Assembly: GCA_029204225.1 (NCBI GenBank)
Contig: CM055107.1
Location: 9,665,472-9,729,471, forward strand
Length of the DNA: 64,000 nt
Reading direction: 5' to 3'
From: Diphasiastrum complanatum
Taxonomy: Eukaryota > Streptophyta > Lycopodiopsida > Lycopodiales > Lycopodiaceae
Shown: in pieces, positions 50,056 to 62,664 of the stretch
Layout of the letters: the number at the start of each line of letters is the position of its first letter
Numbering within the stretch: position 1 is the stretch's first letter
Position numbers and translations under genes: made by a program
The notes under the pieces: generated by a model
Databases searched by the model: none
Told to the model about the DNA's origin: nothing
What the model saw: only the letters and a program-made list of their open reading frames with translations

Positions 50056-51150
50056 CACAAGGCATAAGATGTTATCACGATTCACAATAAACAAAAATCA
50101 AATACAAAATAAAAAAAATTCAAAGGATACTTAACATTATTAAGGTTCCAAAAAAAATTATGTTTAAAATCTATAAGTAAAAGAATTATAGAAACATACT
50201 TCGTTGAAAGGTGTAGCACCATGAAAGTTTGTCGCTCGTCCGCTCACAAGTTCCGCGATGCCTTGAAAGATTATTGCTCGCAAATTCACAATAAACAATA
50301 TATTCACTAACGTGTGCTCAATGGATAATGTGAAAAAAAAAAGTCGAAATCTCAAAAATATTTATATTTTTAATCTTGTCGGAAAATGGCAATTTCAACT
50401 CCCGGTGGAAAAATATTTTTTTCTCGGTGGGAACTTAAAAAACCCTAAAGTACGTTGTGCTAACAACGATGCTCGATTTTTCGGCAGAAAACAGTAGTTT
50501 TTCAACACCCATCGAGAAAACAATACTTCCTACCGAGAATTTTTCAATTTGTCGGTGCACCAACTGGTGTATTTTTGTCAATGTGAATTAGATAAATCAC
50601 AAAAGTATGTGAATGCTCATGTTATTATTGAATTTTTTTGAAAGTGAAGACGTTAATATGAAATCTCTGATGAAATGCAATATACGTGAAGAGTGGAGAG
50701 TGTAGGTAACGGACATGCATGATATCTCTTGAGGCGCTTTCTTGAATAAAGAAAAACTACACTTGTTCTTTTGAGTATATAAAACAAATTTTCATATTTT
50801 TGAGAGAAATAACATTCTATCTCGATTGATCAAACATGACTTGACAGCTTCCAAAAATATAGAAGTGAACATTTGATTCAAAACTCTCTTGTGTTTCGTA
50901 TCTTGATCTCTTATATGCAAGTACGGCCGAAGATTAAAATTTGGCTCTAATGGTTGGTTTAAGTCACATTCTTGGGATATATCTTTTTTGGCTCACATAA
51001 TTTAGGCCACTTTAGACTCAAGACTTGCATAAGAAAGTTGGTGTAGATTCTGATAGAATATGGTGAGGCACACACAAGGGTCATTACAACATCGTGCCAC
51101 CAAGAAAAATACATACATTTCTTTAGGTACAAGGTGTGGATTGACTCCTT
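50056..51150. other. No gene recognised
   Basis: AT-rich flank between the minisatellite and the Gypsy relic. It contains repeated CGGTGGGAA / CCCGGTGGAAA / CCGAGAA-like phrases at 50398-50560, possibly a short inverted repeat. Confidence 0.4.
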
Positions 51151-53175
51151 GAAATTCTCTCATGTTTACTCCACTATCTTTGCAGTATTGTTGCCAGCCA
51201 AATTTTGGATTTTGTAACGGCCGCTCCATAGAAAAGATTTTTGAGGGAATAGTTTTCTTCTTGGATTTTTATATAATACCTAGTCTCCCTCGTTAAACAT
51301 AGGCTATTTCAAACACCTATCATGTTTCTTTTATGTCCTTGATTTATTGACTTCCAAGTCAAGGTGATTTTCTTGTCGAATATTGTCCACTTGATCTAGT
51401 TCGACCAACCTCTTTGTTATAGATTCATTTTCTCCATGTCTGCTACCAATGGAATTTTCAAGGAAGCCACTTCATGTTCAATAAGGAGAATGTACTCTTG
51501 ATCATATATAAGAAAAAGTGGTGTGTTCTTTGTACTGATTTTCACTGTGGTGTTATATCTCTTAGTCTCTCGTACTTTGCGATACTATCTTCTTCATTAT
51601 TGCTACTAACTACTTATTCGCACTTTCTTCATGGTCATTTCCTTACAAATAATAAGGCGAGCTCTTTCTATGCACTATAGAAAACTGACTGGTCAACTCC
51701 TATATGAGGTCATTCATAAAATGTGAGTCTCTGTCTGACATGATTTCTTTTGGGACGTCGTACCTAGTAATGACGTCCTCAATCAAAAACTTTGTTGCAT
51801 CTAGCTTGACATTATTTGATAATGGCTTTTCTTTAGCCCACTTTAAGTAATTTCTTTGGGCTGATGAGAGAAGTTTGATTAGGCCTATGCAGTCGAGAGC
51901 CCTCTTTCCAAAGGGCATGGCCACGTGTATTAGGAGTAAGGGCCTATGATATTCTTCATGAAAATCGGCTCGTTGACATATGTCACACTCTTATATGTAT
52001 TGATGGCAATCATTGACAAATGTAGGCCACTAATATCCAGTGCCGCAAAATTTTCAAAGTTGTGATTTGTCCTGCAAAATGTCCTCCACAAGCTGAATCG
52101 TGGCATTCCTCCATTACCTTAGAGAATTCATCCTCATCCAAACACCATCGATATAACCTATTCACTCCTTTGTGGTATAAGATACCTCCAATTAAAACAA
52201 AGCACCTCACATTTTGCTTCTCTCCTTTTTTCCTTCAAAGTTAAATCAGGCGACATCCTAAGAGTCCCCAAATAATGGGTTAGAATGTTATACCAAGTAT
52301 TTATGTATACATTTGTTCCACTTGTAATATCTCCAAGATTGGCTCAAGTTACTAAAGAGAAAAAACCCTCGGCTATAGAGAATATTGGATTATTGGTGTT
52401 CTGTAGAAACAAATCCAACAAAATCTTGCAAGATCAAGATCCACTTAATGAGCCTCTCACTTGGTTCCAATTTGTTTAGAATTAGCGTCATTGCCTCGCT
52501 ATTTGTATAGGTGATTATCTTCCCAATAATGCCATTATTTTGTCACTGCATAATCCATGGACATGCAATACTACTTCACCTTGGAACAATTCATCTCCGC
52601 TTTAGTCATCTTTCTCCCTATGAAAATTACAAGATGAAATTATTTATCCCACTCTTGCGCCATACATCCCCTTATACAATTCCCATTTATGTTAATGAAC
52701 ACGTGAAATTCTTTATGGCAGTGCCAAGGCAAGTGCCATTTTAGGGTATTGAATGTTTTCACATTTCTCGCCCCATTTAAATTGTTTATTCCTCCTCAAG
52801 AGTTTCGTCAAAGGGTTGGATTTCAAAGAAAAGTTCATTATGTACTACCAATAATAACCCATATAGTCACGAAAGAATGTAATTGTTTTAAGGTTGTGGG
52901 AAGGATTTTCTTTACCTTTTCAGGGTCTGTTACTAAGCCACTATTGCTAATCACCTCTCCTAACAAGACTCCATATGTGACACCGAATATGCATTTTTTT
53001 CCATTCTATGCAATGAAAAATTGCTCACATCTTTCAAAGCATTTTTTCAATAATTTTCGCATCTTCCCATTTTCGAACCTCCGCTTAGATCATCCACAAA
53101 CATTTTCAATTCATCCCCAACTATTTGATAAGTTGTGTTGTTGTTTCATAGACAAAAATGTACAACATGCATGAA
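51150..53175 (-). pseudogene. Ty3/Gypsy pol relic
   Basis: Minus-strand order: reverse transcriptase (MFVDDLSGGS, about 53110; GVLLGEVISNSGLVTDPEKV, about 52975-52910), the RT-RNase H junction (about 52900-52760), integrase H2C2 block (FVLIGGILYHKGVNRLYRWC, HDSACGGHFAGQITTLKIL, 52205-52015), integrase core (CIGLI, ATKFLIEDVITRYDVPKEI, MSDRDSHF, 51890-51705) and C-terminal block (HDRCLK, FNEGD, 51330-51270). The order RT then integrase marks Gypsy rather than Copia. Stops are frequent, and no LTR was identified. Confidence 0.75.
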
Positions 53176-54390
53176 AAGTTACTAAAAACTTTCACAAAAG
53201 TAGTTAAAAGCTTATGTCAGCAGTTATTCGATTATATCTAAAAAAATAGTCCATGAAAAAGTATATCTCTTTCTTGACTAATTCCTCCAATATTTGGCCT
53301 GTGAAAGACATATCCCAATATTTACTTAAGGCGATTCATTAAATCATCCATACATGAGACACAATTCTCTAGATCGTGAAACTAGAAATTTTGGTTATCT
53401 TTGATTACCTTCCAAGTCTTTCATATTTTTTTTTTTCTGAGCCCTAATTACTACAACTTTATGTAGGGATGTTGCACCAGCCTCTTATATTTAACAACAA
53501 GAATTGCGAATTTGCACTATGTTAGGGGAGTAGTGAATATACGTGACCTCATGGGTTTTGCATGAAGAGCACCCCATAGGTATTTTCACATCAAACAAAA
53601 TGCCCTCAATGTTTCACAACTAAGACGCAAGGGTTTGGAGTGAGAACAACCCTTTAGTTTCTAGGTTTTGAATCCAAAGTGGTTTTATGAAAATGGGGTA
53701 TTGAAGACATAAATTTTCTATACGAGTGTTGTAAAATCTAGTCACCATAAAAGAAAAGACTTTGGCATGAAAACCTATCATCCAAGAGCATTCCAGTGAC
53801 ACCTCGTTTGGCCATATCGGACATCGTGGTCAAAGCTCACTATTTTCGGGGGATCACGACATGGCGACACCCACCCTTACCGACCACAATACCACAAAGG
53901 CTTTCTAGATGAATTATGCCAGTTGAGAGATTTCCAATGCCATGCGACATGCCCAAATCAGACAAATTGGGAGAAACATCCTTTATAGGGAAGCCCCTAT
54001 AATGATGATCTGGCAGCGACGAAAAGAGGCAAATGTGAAAAAATTGGAACAAAAATGATGTCCTAGGAGGTGTGCCAATTGCGCACGCAAATTCTGGGCC
54101 AATTTTGACGTCAAACAATAAGGTTTTGGTGCTCTGGCAATACAAGGCCCAAGAAGGAAGAAATGTCATGTGAAACCCGACAAGAAAGAAAACCGTGAAA
54201 CATTCGAATGAGCAAATTTGGGAAGGAATATGGAAAAAAGAAGAAAAATTATTGTTGGGTAGCTAGGCTTCTAGGTCAACAGCTATGAATTCATGAGGCC
54301 TAGAGGAAATCATTGGGAAGTTACAAAAGAATTGTATGAGGGGATGACACATGTTCCCTAATCCATACTTTATGCCATGTAGTGGAATAC
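53176..54390. other. Unassigned flank
   Basis: No feature was recognised. It could include an old LTR of the neighbouring Gypsy relic, but termini were not found. Confidence 0.35.
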
Positions 54391-54394
54391 TCTA

Positions 54395-55651
54395 CGTCTA
54401 CTTATTGCTTTAGCTTCACATTTTGGTTGGCCTTTGCATTAGATGGATGTGAAATCTGCTTTTCTAAATGGTGAGTTAGAAGAAGAAGTGTTCATGGATC
54501 AACCTGAAGGCTTTGTAACGAAAGGACAGGAAAATAAAGTATGTCGCTTGAAGAAAGCACTTTATGGTCTTAAACAAGCACCACGTGCGTGGTATAACAG
54601 GATTGATGCCTACTCTCGTTCAAAGGGGATGGTGAGAACACATTCTGATCCAAATCTATATGTCTTATGCTTTGATGGTATGGTTGCTTTGATTGCTCTT
54701 TATGTTGATGACTTGATTATTACGGGAAATAATCAAGAGATGATAGACATGATCAAGAAAGACCTCATGGAACAATTTGAGATGACGGATCTCAACCTAA
54801 TGCATTACTGCCTTGGAGTAGAAGTGTGGCAAAAAGGACATGAAGTGGGTTTAACACAGGTGAAGTATGTCAAAGAGTTACTACACAGGTTTAGGTTGCA
54901 GGATTGCAAACCAGTAAACACTCCTATTGGACCAGGTAAAAAGCTTTCTAAGCTTGATGAATCACAGTCATTTGATGCTACACTATATAGATAGTTAGTA
55001 GGGAGCTTGATTTACCTTACCACAACTAGACCAGATATATGCTATGTTGTTGGCATTGTAAGTCAGTTTATGGCAGCACCTACGGAAACGCATTGGAAAG
55101 CAGCTAAACGCATTTTGCGTTATGTGAAAGGTACTTCAGAGTATGGCTTGATTTACAGGAAGCATGATGGTTTACCTGAGTTGTGTGGCTATGTGGATGC
55201 GGACTGGGGAGGTGACTATGATGATCATAGATCCACCACAGGATATATATTCCAGTTTTGTGGTAATTGCTTTTCCTGGTCTAGTAAGAAGCAAAGTACA
55301 ATTGCTCTTTCCACCAAAGAAGCAGAGTATAAGGCAATGTGTAGGGCTGCACAAGAAGCTATATGGTTGAGACAAATCTTGGAAGAAATTGGCATACAGT
55401 AGAAAAATCCCATGACTTTACATAGCGACAATCAGAGTGGCATTCAGCTAGCAAAGAATCAAGTGTTCCATGCGAGAACTAAAGACATTGAGATTCAATA
55501 TCACTTCATACGTGAGAGGCTGTTGAGTCGTGAAATTCATGTTGTTAATTGTAGCACAGAAGAACAACTAGCTGATATTTTCACTAAGCCACTTATTGGA
55601 GAAAAGTTTGATAAATTTAGATCAAAACTTTCTGTACTTAAAGTTTGTTGA
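54395..55651 (+). pseudogene. Copia reverse transcriptase and RNase H
   Basis: Enters at LASHFGWPLH[14 protein letters not shown], then [25 protein letters not shown], catalytic [10 protein letters not shown] and [11 protein letters not shown] (54443-54994), LVGSLIYLTTTRPDICY, ADWGGDYDDHRSTTGY, STKEAEYKAM (55007-55402), and LHSDNQSGIQLAKNQVFH, LADIFTKPL (55412-55651). Only three stops (54428, 54992, 55400) separate four otherwise clean blocks, so this is among the least decayed elements here. gag through integrase are missing on the 5' side. Confidence 0.9.
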
Positions 55652-55697
55652 CTTTAAAGCTATGTATATGACTGTATAAAAAGTGACTCTACTTTAA

Positions 55698-56129
55698 GGG
55701 AGAGAGTTAGAATTAAAGTTAGAATCACTGTGTTACTGTACTGTGGGTCCTATCAGTGGATAAGGATCAGTTGGCCTCGCCACGAGGCAAGTCGACGGGA
55801 CACGCGTCCCGCCAATGGCAACCTGGGTCATGCATGGGTTGCCTGAGTGAACAACTATATGTACAGTGTAATTTCATTTTGAGAAATACAGTTGCTATGT
55901 GAGCTTGCTGAGGAGAGTGATTTTTTGTCTGTGTTACTGTGTAGCATGATCTGTGTTCCTGTGCAAAGCAAATTCTAAGTGAAAGGCCAAGGCAGCATCA
56001 GACAGATTGAAAATCTGTTGAGTGGGAGAGATTTTTACAATACTTCCTAGTTGTTGTGAAAAGTGCCATTTGTGTGAGAGGTTTGCCAAGAAATCTCTCA
56101 GTTGTTTGTTTGCGGTATCGCAAATCACA
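55698..56129 (+). repeat. Polypurine tract and putative 3' LTR of the Copia at 54.4 kb
   Basis: AAGGGAGAG (55698-55706) follows RNase H as a polypurine tract, and the next bases (AGTTAGAATT) resemble the TGTTAGAATT start common to Copia LTRs. The right edge is provisionally placed at the CA of GCAAATCACA near 56129. Limits are uncertain because no 5' LTR is present. Confidence 0.5.
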
Positions 56130-56320
56130 CTAGATAGTGTCTAGTATTGCCATTCAGAGTTAGGAAACTTCATATTTTTCACATTATTGATCTCTGTCTT
56201 TTGAACGATCACACATTTCAAAATCTTTGCAAAGAAGAGGCGCTGTAGCCGCCGCGCCGAAGTGAGAAATCTAGAATATTCCCTCTGAAAGTTCTTATAT
56301 TACCTCTACTTTTCATCTTG

Positions 56321-56570
56321 TCCGTACCAATATCGGATCGGTGCACCATAGGTAAAGAAAACCAAGAGCAGCCGTACATCCGTGCATCATAATGATATCG
56401 CACATCAGTACCAATATTGGATCGACGCGCCAGAGGTAAAGAAAATCCAGAGTAGTCGTACATCCGCACGTCACACCGATATCGCATATCCGTACCAATA
56501 TCGAATCCACGCACGCGAGCTTAAGAAAATCTCGAGCAGTCGTACACTCGCGCATCATACAAATATCAGG
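56321..56570 (+). repeat. Three tandem ~82 bp units with ATCGGATC/GCGC motif
   Basis: Units start near 56323, 56406 and 56490. Each has CGTACCAATATCGGATCG-like sequence, GGTAAAGAAAA, GAGCAGTCGTACATCC-like and ATATCGCAC/T words, diverged by several substitutions. The core motif matches words in the leaders of the H3-like/ORF-X pair and in the C48 intron at 63.1 kb. Confidence 0.85.
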
Positions 56571-56675
56571 TGTACAACCAAATATATACAGTTCTGTGGT
56601 GTGATAAAATTTGGAAGACAGGTTGTGTGCTCAGACTGAGCCATTTTTTGTGATTCGGACTCATCTATCTAGGAA

Positions 56676-56925
56676 TGACAACTCTAAGCGAGAGTGTCCT
56701 CAATGAGTCAAGCAAATTGGAAGGTGCCGACAACTATGCAGTTTGGAAATTCAAACTTAAGAATATTTTGATGGAAAATGAGCTATAGGAAATCGTGACA
56801 GGTGAAGAGACAAGGCCAGTGATTGAAGAAAATTAGCAGGCATTTGACAGGAGAAAACGGAAAGCCCATAATGTCATCAACTTATCAATTAGAGATGCAA
56901 TTATTCCCTAGATTTCGGATTCAAA
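56676..56925 (+). pseudogene. Copia gag start, fragment
   Basis: MTTLSESVLNESSKLEGADN, YAVWKFKLKNILMENEL-stop-EIVTGE and RKRKAHNVINLSIRDAIIP are the N-terminal gag blocks of Copia. The similarity ends near 56925, where Gypsy-like sequence begins. Confidence 0.8.
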
Positions 56926-58971
56926 AGGACCAACCGCCAAAAGCAGTTATATTGAAGGAAGACAAGATTACAGGATCAATGACGAAGAAACAAGCTAAGC
57001 AACATTATAATACGGTCCTTATATGAGAAAATCCACTGCAAAAGATTTTATTGGATAAAGGCAAAGGAAAAGTTGACGAAGATTCTTCAAGTTTAAGTTC
57101 TAGCAAGATATCACCATCTAAAAAGTCTTCACACTTCTCAAAAGTCATCGCCTCCATGATCGATTCTTGCTAAGAAAGTTAAGTGAAGATCCAAGACTAA
57201 TCCTTTTGACAAAGAACAATCAGAGGAAGTCCAGCATGATATGCCAGAGCATTTCAAATGCTATACTCTAGATGATGTGGTTATTATGTTACCCAAAGCA
57301 CATCGTGAACATGAAGAACAAGTGCTAGAATCGAAAGATGTTTATGATGGCCCAGCTAGGACACATCCTATGAATCTTGCAAAACTAGGAGAACCAGAAA
57401 AAATTGTACAAGTTGGAGCACAACTCACTCCTGAACAGTTTCAAGAGCTACGGACATTGCTTATTAAGTATCAAGATTGTTTTGTTTGGACTCATAAAGA
57501 TCTCAAAGGGATTTTGACACCAGTTATTGAGCATACCATACTCTTAATACCTGATATGGTTCCAAAGGTCACAAAATTCTATCGTTGTAATCCTAATGTT
57601 ACGGATTTGATAAAGAAAGAGTTACAGAGATTGCTTGAAGCCGATTTCATTTATGAGATCGAGCACACTGAATGGGTTTCACCAATTGTCATTGTTTCTA
57701 AGAAGAGTGGGAAATTGAGAATTTGTGTGAATCTCAAAGCTTTGAACAAAGTGATGCAAAAGGATCACTTTCCGTTATCTTTTATTGAAAGTATTTTGGA
57801 TCGCCTTGCTAGAGCAGAAGCTTACAATTTTTTGGATGGATTTAATGGTTACAACCAGGTCAAGATTGCACCTGCAGATCACCACAAAACAGCTTTTGCA
57901 ACAGAATGGGAGCCCTATGCTTATAAAGTAATGCCTTTTGGACTTTGTAATGCACCTAGTTCATTCCAAAAAGTGATGTTGTTTGCTCTCAAAGATTATC
58001 TATAGAAGTTTCTTGAAATTTACTTGGATGACCTCGGAGTCCATAGCACAGATATAGACCACTTGGATCGGCTGGAAAAAGTATTTGAACGTTGTCGCAA
58101 GTACCAGATTTTCTTAAATCCAAAAAAGTGTCAGATTTGGATTTCTCACAAAGTTGTTCTCAAGCATGTGGTATCAAGACATGGCATTGCGACGGACTAT
58201 TCAAAAATCAAAGTCATTATGGAATCACCACTGCCAAGAACAATTCATGGAGTTTATGTGTTTATGGGTCATGCGAATTATTATCGAATTTTCATTATAT
58301 TCTTTGCGGATCTTGCAAGACCTATATACAAACTGACCATTGTTTCTATTTGGAAAGTTGAGGCATTAAAAGCCTTTGAAAATTTGAAAAAAACATTAGC
58401 TTTGGCACCGATACTACATTCTCCAGATTGGACGATTGAATTTCATGTTCACACTGATGCCTCAAAATATGCTATTGGATCAATGTTGATGCAGCCAAGT
58501 GAATACAAGAAAGACTATCCCATACGATTTGCAAGCAGACAGCTTATAGATTTAGAGAAAAATTATTCGACAATGGAACGTAAAGCATTGGCCATGATTT
58601 TTTCTGTAAAGAAATTTCGACATTATCTTATGGAAACACACTTTTCATTTTATACAGATCACCAGTCGTTACTTTACTTGGTAAACAAGATGTGTAATAC
58701 AAGCCGTATTGCAAGATGGTTATTGTTATTAACTGAATTCGACTTTCGAGTTGTGGTTCGAAAAGGTAAACAACATTATCTCGCCGACCATGTTTCAAGA
58801 ATCGAATCCGCACCGGTTAATACTAAGGTGGATGATGAACTTCCAGATGCTGCATTATTCTATGTTGAAGCAGTACCTGAGTGGGCAGCGGATATTGTTA
58901 AGTATCTGATGCTAGGTCAACCTAATGACTCCTTGACAAAAGTAGAATCTGCTGAATATAGGTGTTGCTAA
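56926..58971 (+). pseudogene. Ty3/Gypsy pol, copy A (RT-RNase H)
   Basis: 57241-58005 carries RT with GFIYEI-type entry (ADFIYEIEHTEWVSPIVIV), GKLRICVNLKALNKV, FNGYNQVKIAPADHHKTAF and MPFGLCNAPSSFQ. One TAG at 58003 precedes EIYLDDLGVHS (catalytic YLDD). It continues 58024-58971 with LNPKKCQ, a GHANYYR block, RNase H HTDASKYAIGSMLMQ, STMERKALAMIFSVKKFRHY and HYLADHVSRIE. It then ends, and the protease of a second copy follows almost at once. No integrase. Reverse transcription and RNA removal would be the functions in an intact relative. Confidence 0.9.
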
Positions 58972-61030
58972 AGGGACTAGCATCACCTTGCCTTTGTTCT
59001 ATAAAGACTATCCCACAGTATCTGCTATCCTTGATAGTAGATCAGGCGTAACTATAATGGCTTTGTCATTGGCAACGTCATGAGGCTTCCATACCCTCGA
59101 TCAACCATGATATAAACTTCGCATGGCTGATCAACGAGTTACAAATCCTGTTGGTCATTTATCAAATATTAAAGTTCGCATAGCAGGTGTCAAATTTGTG
59201 ATCTATTGTGTCATCTTAGACTTACCAGAAGATGCAAATACTTATAAACTCCTTCTTGGTACACCCTGGCTCTAGATAGCAGGAGTTGTCCAAGATTGGA
59301 AGCATAGCAAAATCACCTTTGGCAATCACGACAAACGAGTCACTGTTGACTCAAATGGCCATGTCAAGCCTGTTAAAGTTTATGATGATTGGTCATCAAC
59401 AACATATGACGAATCAGATAGTGTTTCAGTCCAATCCCAAGGCCACTATATGAGATCCACGGACATAATCAATTGGGGACAAGCACTAGCCACTGTGGAC
59501 TGTGCTGATTCCAATCGATGTCGTATCGAAACTGCTGCAGCAGATGTGGATATTCTTCTATTTTCTATAGACATTGACACACCCATCATCCCACTTATGA
59601 TGATTGACCCGATTCCTATAGCATGATGCCCAGGAGAACCTAGCGTCTCTACCGCCCATGTCTCCGAAGAAGGTATTCTTTCCATGGATGATGTTGAAAT
59701 GACGGACATGTACTCCTTTATCTAGATGCCCAACGTTATCCGCCAAAAGCAATTCCTCAAGAGATCAAGTCACCAGGGCCGTTGGCTCATGTCCAACTAA
59801 CATCCAAAGTACCCAACACACAAGCGTATAGGCCCAAACCCAAACTATACACATGGGATGTGTATCCAGACAAAGTCTAGGATACAATTGACGATGACAT
59901 GATAAATGAGGCCACAACACCGCCCACTCAAAAACCACAAAAACCCCGGTTACAAATACATAAAATTATTGATACAAAATTAACCGAGCTTCAAAAAAAG
60001 ATGCGTGAGAAGCTTAAGCAGCCGATTAAGCCCTTGTCTAAGGAGACATAAACCAAACAATCCGACCAAGCTTCCACGTCCGATAGTGACTCAACAAAGA
60101 TGATTCCCAAAGTTTCAGAAAACTTTGTGGAACCACCTTTCGATATTCCCCGAAAATTTAAAGATTTCACACTGGATGACATTGTTATCCAGTTACCGTA
60201 GCCACACCGGGAACCTACACCAAGTTCCAACTCTTTTGAAGGACCTACTAAGACAATTCCATTCAACCTTAAAGATCCTGACGAGGAGATCGATCAAATC
60301 GTTCATGTTGGTGCACACCTTTTGTCCAAACAACTTTTTGATCTGGAAACTTTACTTTGCAAATACAAGGATTTATTTGCATGGAACTATACAAAAATGA
60401 AAGGAATTCCGCCTGAAGTAGTCGTTCATAAGATTCTTTTAAAAGATGGCGCTAAGCCTGTTAGGACTAAACCTTACAAAAGTAATCCTGTCTATCGAGA
60501 AAGAATCGATGAAGAAATTAAGAAATTGCTGGATGTTGGCTTCATTTATGAAATTCAACATATTGATTGGGTATCACCCATTGTGGTTGTCCCCAAGAAA
60601 AATGGCAAACTTCGTATCTGTGTCGATCTCAAGAACCTTAATGCGGTTACGAAGAAAGACCATCTTTCCTTGTCTTTAATGACCCAAATCTTAGAGGCCC
60701 AATGGCATGAGCTGAAGCTTTCAGCTTATTGGATGGATTCAGTGGTTATTTCCTTGTTCAAATAGCCCATGAAGATAAACATAATATGGCCTTTGCCACA
60801 GAGAATGGGATTTATGCTTATAATGTCATGCCTTTTGGCTTACCCCTTTAACGTTTCAGAGGGTCATGCAACTGGCCTTCCAAGACCTGTTACATCGGAT
60901 TGTCGAGATTTATACTGGACTGCCACATTTGGATTTCCACCGGACTGTGATAAAAAGGTTTCCAACGACTGTTTGAAAAAGATCCTCTTGACAATAGCGT
61001 CAACCTGGCTTTCTGATTTATTTGGGTGAC
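58972..61030 (+). pseudogene. Ty3/Gypsy pol, copy B (protease-RT start)
   Basis: Protease-like words AILDSRSGVTIMAL (active site DSG as DSRSG) and YKLLLGTPWL appear at about 59020-59275. A charged spacer follows, then 60135-60765 repeats the copy A order: KFKDFTLDDIVIQLP, LFAWNYTKMKGIPPEVV, DVGFIYEIQHIDWVSPIVVV, GKLRICVDLKNLNAVTKKDH. Frames break after 60690, with only NVMPFGL and related words to about 60905. It is the same family as copy A, placed head-to-tail. Confidence 0.85.
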
Positions 61031-61089
61031 GATGAGGCCAACTCTTCACTCATTGATGGCTTATACACATCCCAAATACTACTATCTCC

Positions 61090-61518
61090 TCATATGACCC
61101 CATCCACCAACTCTTCCTCTGCTCTAAGCAAGAAATTCGTCGTTGTAGGAAAGGACACAATGCAAACACCAAAAACATTTGCATCTTCTGGTGAACAAGG
61201 TAACAAAAAATACCCAAATCTTGATCTCAAATGAGGATTTTTGGAAATTTGAAAACCCGAATCACTGAGAGAAGTTCTAAGCATGGCATAATCCCATTTC
61301 TTGTGCCCATCCAACATGTTTAAATGGTATCTAGGCTTCTCTGAAAAAGAAAATAATTCGTTTTGCACCATGCATGCATCTATAAGCACCTCTTCTGTGC
61401 CCACATGTTCACAGCTCAAGACAATGTTGGGGCTCAAGGCAAAGCTACTACCATAGTACACGTCTCCTTTATCTAAAACATTCATTCTTATAGTTGCATG
61501 GATAGCCTCCTTCAACTG
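61090..61518 (-). pseudogene. Trypsin-like serine peptidase exon
   Basis: Begins after a good acceptor on the minus strand (CCCCTTCAG|TTGAAG, 61518). The frame reads KEAIHATIRMNV, GSSFALSPNIVLSCEHVG (a catalytic-His context), then KKWDYAMLRTS (an Asp context as in D-x-A-x-L) and FGYFLLPCSPEDA. After a TGA at about 61090 the same frame reads GDSSIWDVY, reminiscent of the GDSG nucleophile site. The layout fits the trypsin_2/Deg-like fold found in plant proteins, but the Ser match is weak and the exon is isolated next to a Gypsy LTR. Probably a partial, decayed gene or a captured piece. Confidence 0.45.
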
Positions 61519-61548
61519 AAGGGGATTATGAGTAAGACGATAGGATGG

Positions 61549-62464
61549 TGTTGCGCCGGTGCCTCAAAGGGTGCTGGGACTTGAGCGGTTTCTCCAACAC
61601 GCGCTTAAGTCTAGCATTAATCCATCATGCACTTAAGTAAAAGCCAACTCAGAAACATAACAAGCTTAACCATTCAGACTTAAGAAAACTTGAATCCCAA
61701 CCAACCCGAAAGCCAACTCAGAATTCGTCCCCAAAAGGTAACCAAAGGCAAAGACAAGCCACACATGAAACCCAAGGCATAGTGGTCGCCAAACTGACCA
61801 ATTGGCATAGCGGCAAGCCCCATGTTGATGACAGGGAACCTTAGACGCCAGCGACGCAAAAAGGTTGTAGTAAGGGTCCTTTCACTTGGACCAGTCCCGG
61901 AGGCAAAACCGAAATGGTAATCATCCCCAAGGATTAACTTTATTAGATTTGAAAGAGGTTACATTCATACATAGACTGACCGGTCTCGGGGCCACCAACA
62001 CGTGCTGGGCATTGTGCCTGGCTCATGCTGGTAGAGGGAGCTGAGACCTGGCGACTGGATTCCTGGCGCTGGTTGAGCTGCCCAAGTTTCTGTCTGCCGG
62101 ACTCCCCCTATAGTTCTGCTGTGATTCAGCGCACCCCCTTTGTTCTGAAGCATAGTGCTTTCTGGTAAAGCACGCTTTTACTTAGTTTTTATTTTGCTGA
62201 TTAAGCCTGGCAAGCCTGGCAGAATCAGTCTGGCTCCCGGACATGGGTCCTGGGAGCCGTCCCGGCGGTAGAATCAACTTGCTTCCTGACTAGGCCATGA
62301 CTCGAGCTCCAGAGCTAGCTCATGAATTGTGACTACTTGACTGGCTCACCACAGGTCGGAGGCTTAGTCCTTGACATTCTAACTTGCTCTGGGACCTTAG
62401 GGAGTGTCACCCCTTAGAGTCTTACAGGGCACGCTGGGTGCACCTGAGTAAGCTTTACAACATC
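61549..62464 (-). repeat. Gypsy-type LTR with polypurine tract and pol tail
   Basis: On the minus strand a tail of pol (ELSPCHTS, DEDISFFKRGED) runs into GAGGGGAGGATG (purine tract) and then TGTTGTAAAGC, the LTR start, at 62464. The segment is markedly more GC-rich than its surroundings. The far edge at about 61549 (TGTTGCGCC on the plus strand) is provisional. Only ~100 bp of the interior remains to the right. Confidence 0.65.
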
Positions 62465-62664
62465 CTCCCCTCGTTTGAAAAAGCTGATGTCCTCATCAGG
62501 GCCAAACTAGACCTAGGACGTATGGCACGGGCTTAATTCACCGGCCTTAACAACTTTGAATTAAAAAAAATATATTGGCAGTAGCACATGAAAAGTGTAG
62601 ATAAAGTTTACTTACGTAAAACCTGTGTAAAGCTGCAAGTGATTTATTGACAAACTTAAGAAAG

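Noticed and set aside
53840-54169. 109-codon minus ORF as a gene
   Set aside because: No domain, no promoter or splice context, flanked by TE relics.
54443-55651. Autonomous, active Copia element
   Set aside because: gag, protease and integrase are absent and three stops interrupt RT/RNase H.
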